Assembly (NCBI GenBank): GCA_020348905.1
Contig: CP070756.1
Coordinates: 2,612,259 to 2,661,833, forward strand
Length of the DNA: 49,575 nt
Direction of reading: 5' to 3'
DNA from: Candidatus Zixiibacteriota bacterium
GTDB taxonomy: Bacteria > Zixibacteria > MSB-5A5 > GN15 > FEB-12
Under the pieces are notes generated by a model, which had not been told where the DNA came from, did not search any database, and was given only the letters and a program-made list of their open reading frames with translations. This document shows, one piece after another, positions 8,694-16,401 of the stretch. Each line of letters opens with the position of its first letter. The stretch's first letter is position 1. Made by a program: the position numbers and the translations under genes.

Positions 8694-9253
8694 CAACTTC
8701 CTTCGTACACGAAATTGTTCTCAACCCCGCTGAGATCAGGTGCCTGTCGGTCGCGCTCGGAAAGAATCGGGTCGGACAGCGGCCAGTCAATCTTTATCTG
8801 AGGATCGTTCCAGCGAAAAGCCCGGTCGAACTCGGGCGCATAGTATTCATCAACCTTATAGCAGATTTCCGTGTCATCGGCCATAGTGCAGTATCCGTTG
8901 GCAAACCCCTTCGGTATAAACAGCAGCTTCTTGTTCGCGGCCGAGAGATCATGGCCGAGCCACTTACCGTAACTGGGACTACCCTTGCGGATGTCGACCA
9001 CAACATTCAGAATCTCACCTTTTACAACCCGAACCAGCTTCGACTGAGCTTTCGGGTGAATCTGATAATGCATGCCTCTGATGGTTCCCTTCGCGGTGCT
9101 CAGCGAATGGTTGTCCTGTACGAACTCAGCGGTGATACCAAATTTCTCGAATTCCTTTCGGACGTAACACTCCATAAAAAAACCGCGGTTGTCATCGATA
9201 ACCACCGGTTCAATAAGCAGGACCCCCTCAAAGCCGGTTGTTGAGCACTTCAT
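8693..9253 (-). CDS. rfbC: dTDP-4-dehydrorhamnose 3,5-epimerase
   Basis: RmlC epimerises the C3 and C5 positions of dTDP-4-keto-6-deoxyglucose. The 186-residue length and cupin fold motifs match: DDNRGFFMECYVRKEFEKFGI, FVQDNHSLS, the catalytic-His region IRGMHYQ, LVRVVKGEILNVVVDIRKGSPSYGKW, FIPKGFANGY, and YCTMADDTEICYKVDEYYAPE. It is first in the sugar operon behind a candidate promoter at 9288-9316. GGAGAG precedes the ATG by about 11 nt. It overlaps the following epimerase gene through TGATG. Confidence 0.95.
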   Translation of the reverse strand: MKCSTTGFEGVLLIEPVVIDDNRGFFMECYVRKEFEKFGITAEFVQDNHSLSTAKGTIRGMHYQIHPKAQSKLVRVVKGEILNVVVDIRKGSPSYGKWLGHDLSAANKKLLFIPKGFANGYCTMADDTEICYKVDEYYAPEFDRAFRWNDPQIKIDWPLSDPILSERDRQAPDLSGVENNFVYEGS

Positions 9254-9287
9254 TCCCGATAATTCTCTCCAATGCGTTACCAGACTG

Positions 9288-9316
9288 AATATTTAGGTTT
9301 TTGAGGCTGATGACAA
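9288..9316 (-). promoter_or_regulatory. Candidate promoter of the rfb sugar operon
   Basis: The minus strand has TTGTCA, 17 bp, AATATT about 35 nt upstream of the rfbC ATG, between tRNA-Phe and the operon. Confidence 0.45.
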
Positions 9317-9356
9317 CTGATTTTGCGGACAGAGTTGGAAAAAAGGCATAAAAAAG

Positions 9357-9429
<73 letters not shown>

Positions 9430-9454
9430 GGTCTTTCGACAAGGCTGAACTGCC

Positions 9455-9482
9455 AATTTATTATCAAATCGACTGTTGTCAA
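9455..9482 (-). promoter_or_regulatory. Candidate promoter for tRNA-Phe
   Basis: A consensus -35 TTGACA is followed after 16 bp by TAAATT, about 25 nt upstream of the tRNA 5' end on the minus strand. Confidence 0.5.
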
Positions 9483-9491
9483 CCTTTAATA

Positions 9492-9869
9492 TTATCGTCG
9501 ACGAAACAAATATTCCTTGGTGGTGGAACTGAAGAGCGCATAGAGCGCAACAACCGACAAAACCAGCAGAACCAGGTTTTCATAATGCCTGTAACCGACC
9601 ACCGCCCCGATGATGATAAGACAGTTGACCACCACCAACCCGTAATATCCCCAGGCTTTCAATTCCCGGTAGGCAAAGGCAAATGAAATCAGGACCAGGC
9701 CCAGGATAACAAACAACATCTGCTCGCCCAGGTTATCAGTGTTTCGATCGAGAATATCCAGGATGATAGACACCCCGCCGTACAGTATAAACGCGGATGA
9801 AAACGCAAAACCGTACCAGGCGGCTATTCTATAAGTGAGAGGACGATCGTCTTTCTTTTTTTCCGGCAT
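9492..9869 (-). CDS. Small integral membrane protein, unknown function
   Basis: This 125-residue protein has a charged N-terminus (MPEKKKDDR), four likely transmembrane helices (about 14-36, 48-66, 72-90 and 95-112), and a basic C-terminal tail (FRRR). I do not recognise a family. It starts 15 nt after the ROK kinase stop and is probably co-transcribed with it and hisS. No strong ribosome site is visible. Overlap with the tRNA-Phe promoter region at its 3' end suggests the transcript ends near here. Confidence 0.7.
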   Translation of the reverse strand: MPEKKKDDRPLTYRIAAWYGFAFSSAFILYGGVSIILDILDRNTDNLGEQMLFVILGLVLISFAFAYRELKAWGYYGLVVVNCLIIIGAVVGYRHYENLVLLVLSVVALYALFSSTTKEYLFRRR

Positions 9870-9884
9870 AATGGTACTCGCTGG

Positions 9885-10856
9885 TTAGCTGTTCACTTCC
9901 CCCAGGAGACCGGCTCCGATAAACCCGGCATCATTGCCGAGGGCCGCCCTGGTTACTCTCAGCTTTTCTACGGCGGAAGAGAAAGCCCGTTTCCTAATTT
10001 CTGTGGTGACCGCCTCAACGAATCCCGCGCCGCCATCGGTGATACCGCCCCCAATAACCACCACCTGGGGATTTAGGAGGTTCACGATTCCGGCCAGACC
10101 AACCCCCAGATAAGTGCCGGTTTCATCAATAACCTCGTTCGCAATTTGGTCGCCCTTCTTGGCCGCGGCAAAGATCTTCTTTACCGTCAGGTTGTCCAGC
10201 GACCCATCAAGTAATTCATTAAATACGGGCGATAAGCCATTATTGAGACGAATCTTAATTCGTTCCATCATCGCTCCGGAGGAACAGAATGATTCAATGC
10301 AGCCGTAATTACCGCAGGCACATTTGGGACCATCGATATCAATGGTCATGTGACCGAGTTCCCCCGCTGAGGAGCTTGAGCCGCGGACCACCTGGCCGTC
10401 GATTATGACGCCGCCGCCCACCCCGGTGCCAACCGTAACGCAGACTACCGAGCGGGCACCCATGGCGGCTCCAAATCGGGCCTCAGCAAGAGCCATACTG
10501 TTGACATCATTATCCACGTAAACCGGCATGTTGAGTCGCTCCTTCATGATGGACCCGATCTCCATGCCCATCCAACCCACAATATTGGGAGAGGGGCCTA
10601 TGACCTTACCGGTTTTGAAGTCGACCGCTCCGGGCGAACCAACCCCCACCCAGTTGACGGTATAATTTTCCTCGGCCGCAAAGTAGAGCAATCGCTCCGC
10701 TATATTTGTAATAAGATGCATCAGCGGCATGGGGCCTTTTTCAGCCATGGTGGGCCGCTGCTCTCTGATCAGCACCTTGCCGTCGCCATCGAACAGGCCG
10801 AATTTAATGTTGGTGCCGCCGATATCTATTCCGGCATATACCCGCTGTTCCGACAT
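9885..10856 (-). CDS. ROK family sugar kinase (glucokinase-like)
   Basis: This cytoplasmic kinase probably phosphorylates glucose or a related hexose with ATP. The N-terminal phosphate loop is YAGIDIGGTNIKFGLFD. Other features are the active-site region VYVDNDVNSMALAEARFGA, VTVGTGVGGGVIIDG, GELGHM, and the ROK zinc motif CACGNYGCIE with its extra Cys. The C-terminal VVVIGGGITDGG is also typical. A TTG nine bases upstream (10865) is in frame, but the ATG at 10856 is preferred because the conserved fold begins right after it. hisS lies 85 nt upstream. The exact sugar cannot be read from sequence. Confidence 0.9.
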   Translation of the reverse strand: MSEQRVYAGIDIGGTNIKFGLFDGDGKVLIREQRPTMAEKGPMPLMHLITNIAERLLYFAAEENYTVNWVGVGSPGAVDFKTGKVIGPSPNIVGWMGMEIGSIMKERLNMPVYVDNDVNSMALAEARFGAAMGARSVVCVTVGTGVGGGVIIDGQVVRGSSSSAGELGHMTIDIDGPKCACGNYGCIESFCSSGAMMERIKIRLNNGLSPVFNELLDGSLDNLTVKKIFAAAKKGDQIANEVIDETGTYLGVGLAGIVNLLNPQVVVIGGGITDGGAGFVEAVTTEIRKRAFSSAVEKLRVTRAALGNDAGFIGAGLLGEVNS

Positions 10857-10941
10857 GTCTTCCAAGAAACTAAAGGACTAAACCAGGTATCAAAAACGTA
10901 GTGAATTGGCCGGTACATGATAGCTGTAACTCACTGGTATG

Positions 10942-12417
10942 TCAAGGCAAAACGCGAGCGGTGGGCGTCGCTCGGGGCGTGCGATCAGATACCCAGTTCC
11001 TTTTCAAAAATGGTATAAGTTCGCCGGCAGGGATAGTCTGCTGAATCTCATCTGCTTTCAGCCACTCCTTGCGATCGGCGGTTTTCTCTGCTTTTTCCCT
11101 GCCGTCGGTAAGATTCTTAATGGTAATGGTTCCGGCCTCAAACTCGTCCGAGCCGGCAATGACGACATAGGGAATACCAACCCGGTCGCCATACTTTATT
11201 TGTTTGGTAAGGTTCTTGGTGTCACCCGAAAAGATCTCCGAGGGAATGCCCTCGGCCCGCAGGTCATGTAAAATAGCCAGGTAGTCCGGAAGACGCTCCT
11301 GGTCCATGACAGTAACGAGAACTTTCGAGGTCGCTTGCTGAAAATCGAGGGCCTTGAGTTCAATCAACGCGGCCAGTAGTCGGTCGATGCCGATTGACGA
11401 TCCAACCGCCGGGATAGAGCGCCCCAGAAACCGGTCCACCAGGCTGTCGTATCGCCCGCCCGAGAAGACCGCTCCGTATTCCGGCAGGTCGAGCAGGCTC
11501 GTTTCAAAAACCGGGCCGGTGTAATAACTCAGGCCGCGCACGATGGTCAGGTCGATTTTCACTTTCGAAGGGTCGATCTGCATGCTGTCAAGATAGCTTT
11601 GAATCTGGCGCAGATCGGCGATCCCCCCCTCCGATGCGACAATATTACCCAGAAGTTTCTCGGCACTTTCCAAAGCATTCTCTCCTTTGGTCTCGGCCAC
11701 ATCAAGGAAGTTCTCTAACTGCTTGATCTGGTCAGTAGCCAGCGCCAGCCCTTTTATCTTGTCACCCGACTGGTCGACCCGCCCCGGCCCCAGCTCCAGC
11801 ACAACCGCTTCTCTCCCCTGGCGCTCGAGTTTATCGATGACGCGCATCACGTCCTGAGCCTTATCGGGCGGAATCCCGGCGTATTCTATCAGGCCGTTTA
11901 AGATCTTTCTCGTCGAATAGCGCACTTCAAAATTGCGAATCCCCAGGTGTTCGAAGGTGGTAACCATAGCAGCAATAATCTCGGCGTCGGCCAGCAGGTT
12001 ACTGGTACCCACAATGTCAATGTCGAACTGCATGAATTCGCGAAACCGCCCCGGTCCGGGCTTGTCCACCCGCCATACATTACCGTACTGATAGCGACGG
12101 AACGGCAGGGGTAGATCCGGATTAGAGGCGACATACCTGGCCAGCGACAGGGTGAACTCATAGCGCAACGCCATGGCCGTCTCCTCCGGTCCAACGAAAC
12201 CGAAAAGTTCGGCCAGGGACTCGTCGTCGTAGTGCGGACCCAGGAGCGCTTCGGCGGACTCCAGCGATGCGGTCTGGAGCGGCAGAAAGCCCATCAGCTC
12301 GAAGACCTCCTTGACTCGGGCGATCATCTGCTCACGGGCAATCTCCTCCGCCGGCGGGTAATCGCGAAAGCCCTTCAAAACCTGCGGCTTGACCCTCTGT
12401 TTCTTTTCTTTAGCCAT
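10942..12417 (-). CDS. hisS: Histidyl-tRNA synthetase
   Basis: This class II aminoacyl-tRNA synthetase charges tRNA-His. The 491-residue protein shows the N-terminal PQVLKGFRDYPP segment, motif 2 region YGNVWRVDKPGPGRFREFMQFDIDIVG, the histidine-site motifs GLSYYTGPVFE and GGRYDSL, motif 3 SSIGIDRLLAAL, and a C-terminal anticodon-binding domain. The TALRYEFTLSLARYVA-like stretch resembles the eukaryotic/archaeal branch more than E. coli HisS. The frame is open for 73 more codons upstream, but those residues look non-coding, so the ATG at 12417 (MAKEKKQRVKP) is chosen. It is divergent from the peptidase gene at 12609. Confidence 0.93.
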   Translation of the reverse strand: MAKEKKQRVKPQVLKGFRDYPPAEEIAREQMIARVKEVFELMGFLPLQTASLESAEALLGPHYDDESLAELFGFVGPEETAMALRYEFTLSLARYVASNPDLPLPFRRYQYGNVWRVDKPGPGRFREFMQFDIDIVGTSNLLADAEIIAAMVTTFEHLGIRNFEVRYSTRKILNGLIEYAGIPPDKAQDVMRVIDKLERQGREAVVLELGPGRVDQSGDKIKGLALATDQIKQLENFLDVAETKGENALESAEKLLGNIVASEGGIADLRQIQSYLDSMQIDPSKVKIDLTIVRGLSYYTGPVFETSLLDLPEYGAVFSGGRYDSLVDRFLGRSIPAVGSSIGIDRLLAALIELKALDFQQATSKVLVTVMDQERLPDYLAILHDLRAEGIPSEIFSGDTKNLTKQIKYGDRVGIPYVVIAGSDEFEAGTITIKNLTDGREKAEKTADRKEWLKADEIQQTIPAGELIPFLKRNWVSDRTPRATPTARVLP

Positions 12418-12561
12418 CCTGTTGAATCGTCCGCTGCAATAACATTCTGAAAGCACTAATTTAGAGTATTCAAAGCTAATATGAAAAGTTTTTTGTTTTG
12501 ACTGGCAAATATTTTTCCGAGCCGCAATTATGCGAGTAAAAATTCGTGCGCCTCTTGCTTT

Positions 12562-12589
12562 TTGGACCCGATAGCATATTTTGCATAAT
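12562..12589 (+). promoter_or_regulatory. Possible promoter of the C1 peptidase gene
   Basis: TTGGAC, 16 bp, CATAAT lies just upstream of the peptidase start. It would leave a leader of only about 13 nt, just enough to hold the GAAAGGAG ribosome site, so it is a weak call. Confidence 0.25.
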
Positions 12590-12608
12590 TTCAACGAAAG
12601 GAGTCTCC

Positions 12609-14027
12609 ATGAGGTCATCCAGTTGCCTGCTCGCACCAGTCGTAATTCTGTGCCTGTTAGCGGGCCCGGTCACGCTTGCTGCCGATGGCGCGATTGTTCC
12701 GTCACTGATAAATGAGTATGAACAGCAACTTGATTCGCAACCCAACAACAGGGCCATCATCAACGCTGTCACCGCCAATGATATCAAAAACATCTCCGTC
12801 AACCGGGACATCCTGGTCGGACATAACAAGTTCTTCAATCACGAACTGAAAGGCACCGATGTTATCGACCAGAAGTCATCCGGGCGGTGCTGGATATTCG
12901 CCGGCGTCAACGTCCTGGCGCCAAAGGTCAAAAACAAGCTGGATCTCGATGACTTCGAATTGTCCGAAGCCTACTTCGCTTTTTACGATAAACTGGAAAA
13001 AGCCAATTTCTTCCTGGAGCGAATAATCAAACTGCGGGACCGGCCCATCGACGATCGTTCCTTGCAGATTGATATAGAGTATTTCTTTGGCGATGGCGGC
13101 TGGTTTCACTTTTTCACGGATATCATCAAAAAGTACGGCCTGGTTCCTCTATCGGCCATGCCGGAAACCAAGCAGTCGACCTCAACCGGTAACTTCAACC
13201 GCCTGACCAAAAGCATTCTGCGCAGCCATGCTGTCAGGCTCAGGCAAATGCACCAGGATGGCAAGACCGAAGATGAGCTTCGCGAAGAAAAGGAGAAAAT
13301 GCTGGCCGATGTTTATAAGCTGCTGGTCTACAACTATGGCAAGCCGCCCAAAGAATTCGTATTCCGCTACGAGCATGAAGTGGACTCGGTTTCTCGCTTC
13401 ATTGAAAAGAAATATACCCCCAAAAGCTTCTATGAAGAGTTCTACGGCGACGACCTGCCCGAATATGTCTGCCTGGTAAATAATCCGGCGATAGAATATG
13501 ATCAGCCTTACCTGCTGGAGGCCAGCCGTAACGTCTGGGAAAACCCGGACTTCCTGGTTCTCAACCTTTCGATCGAAAAACTGAAAGAGTACACTCTCAA
13601 GTCGCTCCTGGACAGCCAGGCGGTCTGGTTCTCGTGCGACGTCGGACAGCAGAACCTGAAGGACTCCGGCATTATGGCCGACGGCATCTACGATTTTGGT
13701 TCAACCCTCAACACGGACTTCGCACTCAGCAAAGCTGATCGCATTCGGTTCAAAGAAGTCACTCCCAACCACGCCATGGCCATCCGCGGGGTAGACACGG
13801 CTTCTACCGGTGAGCCGACCAAGTGGCTGGTCGAAAACAGCTGGGGTACCAAATACGGTGACGAAGGTATCTGGTACATGTATGACTGCTGGTTCTCCGA
13901 ATACGTGCTCACGGTGGTGGTGGACAAGAGCCTGCTCAGCGACGAGGATAGACGTAAGTTCGAGAAGAAACCAACCGTAATAGCCGACTGGGAACCATTC
14001 TTCCTGGCACTGAGAAATCTGGATTGA
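12609..14027 (+). CDS. Exported C1 (bleomycin hydrolase / PepC-type) cysteine peptidase
   Basis: The 472-residue peptidase of the bleomycin hydrolase/aminopeptidase C group carries the whole catalytic set: Gln88 and Cys94 in DQKSSGRCWIFAG, His in TPNHAMAIRGVD, and Asn in WLVENSWGTKYGDEG. Unlike the usual cytoplasmic PepC, it begins with a clear signal peptide (LLAPVVILCLLAGPVTLAADG), so it should act in the periplasm or outside. The start is fixed by GAAAGGAG 6 nt before the ATG at 12609. The GlcD-like gene follows after only 12 nt. Aminopeptidase activity on peptides is expected from the family but not shown here. Confidence 0.9.
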   Translation: MRSSSCLLAPVVILCLLAGPVTLAADGAIVPSLINEYEQQLDSQPNNRAIINAVTANDIKNISVNRDILVGHNKFFNHELKGTDVIDQKSSGRCWIFAGVNVLAPKVKNKLDLDDFELSEAYFAFYDKLEKANFFLERIIKLRDRPIDDRSLQIDIEYFFGDGGWFHFFTDIIKKYGLVPLSAMPETKQSTSTGNFNRLTKSILRSHAVRLRQMHQDGKTEDELREEKEKMLADVYKLLVYNYGKPPKEFVFRYEHEVDSVSRFIEKKYTPKSFYEEFYGDDLPEYVCLVNNPAIEYDQPYLLEASRNVWENPDFLVLNLSIEKLKEYTLKSLLDSQAVWFSCDVGQQNLKDSGIMADGIYDFGSTLNTDFALSKADRIRFKEVTPNHAMAIRGVDTASTGEPTKWLVENSWGTKYGDEGIWYMYDCWFSEYVLTVVVDKSLLSDEDRRKFEKKPTVIADWEPFFLALRNLD

Positions 14028-14039
14028 TAATATTGTAGT

Positions 14040-15401
14040 ATGGGCATTGTTGAAAAACTGACGTCCTTCGTTCCGGCCGATCGAATATCGACCCACCCGG
14101 ATCATTTGGCCGTGGCGGCTCACGACGAATCTACTCTCGAAGCTGTCACGCCTCTGGCAATCGTCTGGGCCGGAAGCGCCGATGAGATTGCCCGCATCGT
14201 CAAGCTCTGCGCTGAAGACGGCGTCCCCATTACCTCCCGTGGTGCCGGCAGCGCCCTGGAAGGTTCAACCATCCCCTGTGCCAACGGTGTTGTTCTCGAT
14301 CTCAGTCGCATGACGGAGATACTGGATTTCTGGCCCGATGACCTTCAGGTTCGGGTCCAGCCCGGCATCATATACGACCATCTTAACGAATTCCTCAAAC
14401 GCGAAGGTCTATTTTTCCCCCCTTCACCCGGGGGTTCGGGCGACGTTGCCACCATCGGTGGGATGGTATCGACCAACGCCAGCGGCATATATTCGGTCAA
14501 GTACGGCGGAACCAGGGAGTACGTACTGGAACTGGAGATTATCACCGGTACCGGCGAAAGATTCAAGATCGGCAATAGAGCCGTCAAACGCTCCAGTGGC
14601 TACAACCTCGTCGACCTGATATCCGGCTCCGAAGGTACTCTGGCCGTGATTTCGGCCATAACGATCAGACTGGCCGGGCTTCCGGAGGGTCGGCTCCAGA
14701 GCGCTTTCAGGTTCAACAGCGAGGTTGAAGCCGCCAGAGCAGTCTCCGAAATGGCCCGCTACGGACTGGACCTGGCGGCCGTGGAGTTTCTCGACCGACG
14801 AGTTATGACGGCCTTGAATAAACTGAAGGACTACGGCCTCGAAGAGGTGCCGACTTTGTTTCTCGAGTTCCATGGACCGGACGCCACGGTAAGGTCTAAC
14901 GCCGATCTGGCCGGGTCGATTTGTGAGGAAAGCGGCGGTTCGGCCCTGCAGCTATCCGACGGCCAGCGTCCATGGGAAATCCGGCATTTCGCAACGGACG
15001 CCATAAAATACTGGCAGACCGGATTGACAATCGTCCGCAACGATATTGCCTTTCCTATCTCGAAGTTGCCGGATATGGTCGAATTCTGTCATGACCTTGG
15101 CGAGGCCAACAATCTCCCCATTTTCACCTTCGGCCACGTTGGTATGGGACTTCTGCACGCGCTAATCCTGGCCGACAAAGAAGACCCGGCCCGGTGGCAG
15201 AAGGCCGCCGACATCAACGACCAGATAATCAGGAAAACGGTTGAACTTGAGGGCACTATCTCGGGTGAACACGGCATTGGCCTGGGTCACAAAAATCTGT
15301 TTGAACTGGAGCATGGCACCGCTGTGGATCTTATGCGTAAAATCAAGAAGCAGTTCGACCCGCATAATATCCTCAATCCTGGCAAAATCTTTGATTTATA
15401 A
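14040..15401 (+). CDS. FAD-linked oxidase, GlcD / D-lactate dehydrogenase type
   Basis: This 453-residue flavoprotein oxidises a 2-hydroxy acid such as glycolate or D-lactate. The N-terminal FAD-binding domain has the PCMH-type motifs GAGSALEGSTIPCANGVVLDLSRM, VQPGIIYDHLN and GGSGDVATIGGMVSTNASG. The C-terminal substrate domain ends with EGTISGEHGIGLGHK and FDPHNILNPGKIF, typical of GlcD. No GlcE or GlcF partner is present, so the single-subunit D-lactate dehydrogenase type is possible. It starts 12 nt after the peptidase stop. There is no good ribosome site, which fits translational coupling. The substrate is unresolved. Confidence 0.88.
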   Translation: MGIVEKLTSFVPADRISTHPDHLAVAAHDESTLEAVTPLAIVWAGSADEIARIVKLCAEDGVPITSRGAGSALEGSTIPCANGVVLDLSRMTEILDFWPDDLQVRVQPGIIYDHLNEFLKREGLFFPPSPGGSGDVATIGGMVSTNASGIYSVKYGGTREYVLELEIITGTGERFKIGNRAVKRSSGYNLVDLISGSEGTLAVISAITIRLAGLPEGRLQSAFRFNSEVEAARAVSEMARYGLDLAAVEFLDRRVMTALNKLKDYGLEEVPTLFLEFHGPDATVRSNADLAGSICEESGGSALQLSDGQRPWEIRHFATDAIKYWQTGLTIVRNDIAFPISKLPDMVEFCHDLGEANNLPIFTFGHVGMGLLHALILADKEDPARWQKAADINDQIIRKTVELEGTISGEHGIGLGHKNLFELEHGTAVDLMRKIKKQFDPHNILNPGKIFDL

Positions 15402-15583
15402 CCTTTTATTGGACAGTATGATAGTGTCGCTACTTAAACAATCACTATAACATCGACGCTGCCTGCTCGAGTATCGCCAATCATGCCGATGACCGCAACG
15501 CTTGAAAAACAAAGCAAGTTCTGGCAACCGGGCCTGACCTGACGCCAGATCGACCGCGGGATAACTCTCAGCAGGCGAAGGTC

Positions 15584-15612
15584 TTGACCGGGTGTTTGAA
15601 CTTTGATATATT
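15584..15612 (+). promoter_or_regulatory. Candidate promoter of the DUF1573 pair
   Basis: TTGACC, 17 bp, TATATT lies about 45 nt upstream of the first DUF1573 ATG. The 255-bp gap 15402-15656 holds nothing else I recognise. Confidence 0.5.
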
Positions 15613-15656
15613 GAGCCAATCCATGGAACAATTTACCGGGAGAGATTTATAATTTC

Positions 15657-16355
15657 ATGAATATGGCCACGAGGATTACTGCAACTCTATTCATTTGTCT
15701 TTTGCTGGCAGGAGGCGCTCATGCCGAGGCATCCTTGCGATTCTCTATGAATCGCTTCGATCTGGGCTCGATTCCCCCTAACTCGGTTGTTTCGCATTAC
15801 TTTTGGCTCCGGTCGGCGGGAACTGACACGCTTGTGATCGAAGAGATCAAGACTGGCTGCGGGTGCACCCTTATGCCGCTGGATAAAAACTGGATCGCCC
15901 CCGGTGACAGCATGAAAGTTGACATCTGTTGGGACGTCAAGGGGAAGATTGGCGCGTCCGGGAGTTACCCTTATATATTTACCAACGCTCCGGACGGACC
16001 GAGCCGCGTTTATTTGACAGGCACGATTGTCAAATCCCCTGATTCACTCCGGCCCGTTTCCCTGAAACCTTACATTCTCGACCTTTCCCGCTTTCGCGAA
16101 ACTTCGATCGATAGTATCTCCTTCGCCATCCGCAATCACAGTGAGCAGGATATTACCCTCTCCCGGTTATCGTTCGACGTCGTCGAGTGTGAGGTGATAC
16201 TCCCGGAAATGGTGGCCGCCGGGTCGGTTGCCTATGGTCGCATTAAAGTCAAAGAAGAATTTCTCGATAAAGAATTCAAGAGATCGTTTACGCTGAAATT
16301 GAACGACCAGAAGAATTCAAGAATCACAGTTCCGGTAAGAAGGAAAATATACTGA
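15657..16355 (+). CDS. DUF1573 domain protein (Cys-Gly-Cys form), exported
   Basis: This 232-residue exported protein has a signal peptide (ITATLFICLLLAGGAHAEA) and an N-terminal DUF1573 beta-sandwich. The DUF1573 hallmarks are FDLGSIPPNSVVSHYFWLRSAG and the Cys-Gly-Cys motif TGCGCT (Cys68, Cys70), followed by PGDS. The C-terminal half is a second beta domain ending in TVPVRRK. The biochemical role of DUF1573 is not established. The downstream gene is a clear paralogue over its whole length (shared HxFWL, GCT, PLDK/PLEK, PYxLDLxxF and RITVPVRRK), but it has TGA at the Cys68 position. A GGGAGAG ribosome site lies about 13 nt upstream of the first ATG; an alternative ATG is two codons later. 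Confidence 0.88.
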   Translation: MNMATRITATLFICLLLAGGAHAEASLRFSMNRFDLGSIPPNSVVSHYFWLRSAGTDTLVIEEIKTGCGCTLMPLDKNWIAPGDSMKVDICWDVKGKIGASGSYPYIFTNAPDGPSRVYLTGTIVKSPDSLRPVSLKPYILDLSRFRETSIDSISFAIRNHSEQDITLSRLSFDVVECEVILPEMVAAGSVAYGRIKVKEEFLDKEFKRSFTLKLNDQKNSRITVPVRRKIY

Positions 16356-16401
16356 CGGGACACGCAATACCGCAAGACATCAGAAGGACAGATAAGACAA
16401 T

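Noticed and set aside
12418-12636. The open upstream extension of hisS (73 codons).
   Set aside because: The residues look non-coding, the hisS family starts at KPQVLKGFRDYPP, and the segment is the divergent promoter region.
12476-12838. A 120-codon minus-strand frame over the start of the peptidase gene.
   Set aside because: It is antisense to a clear signal peptide and catalytic domain and has no homology or ribosome site.
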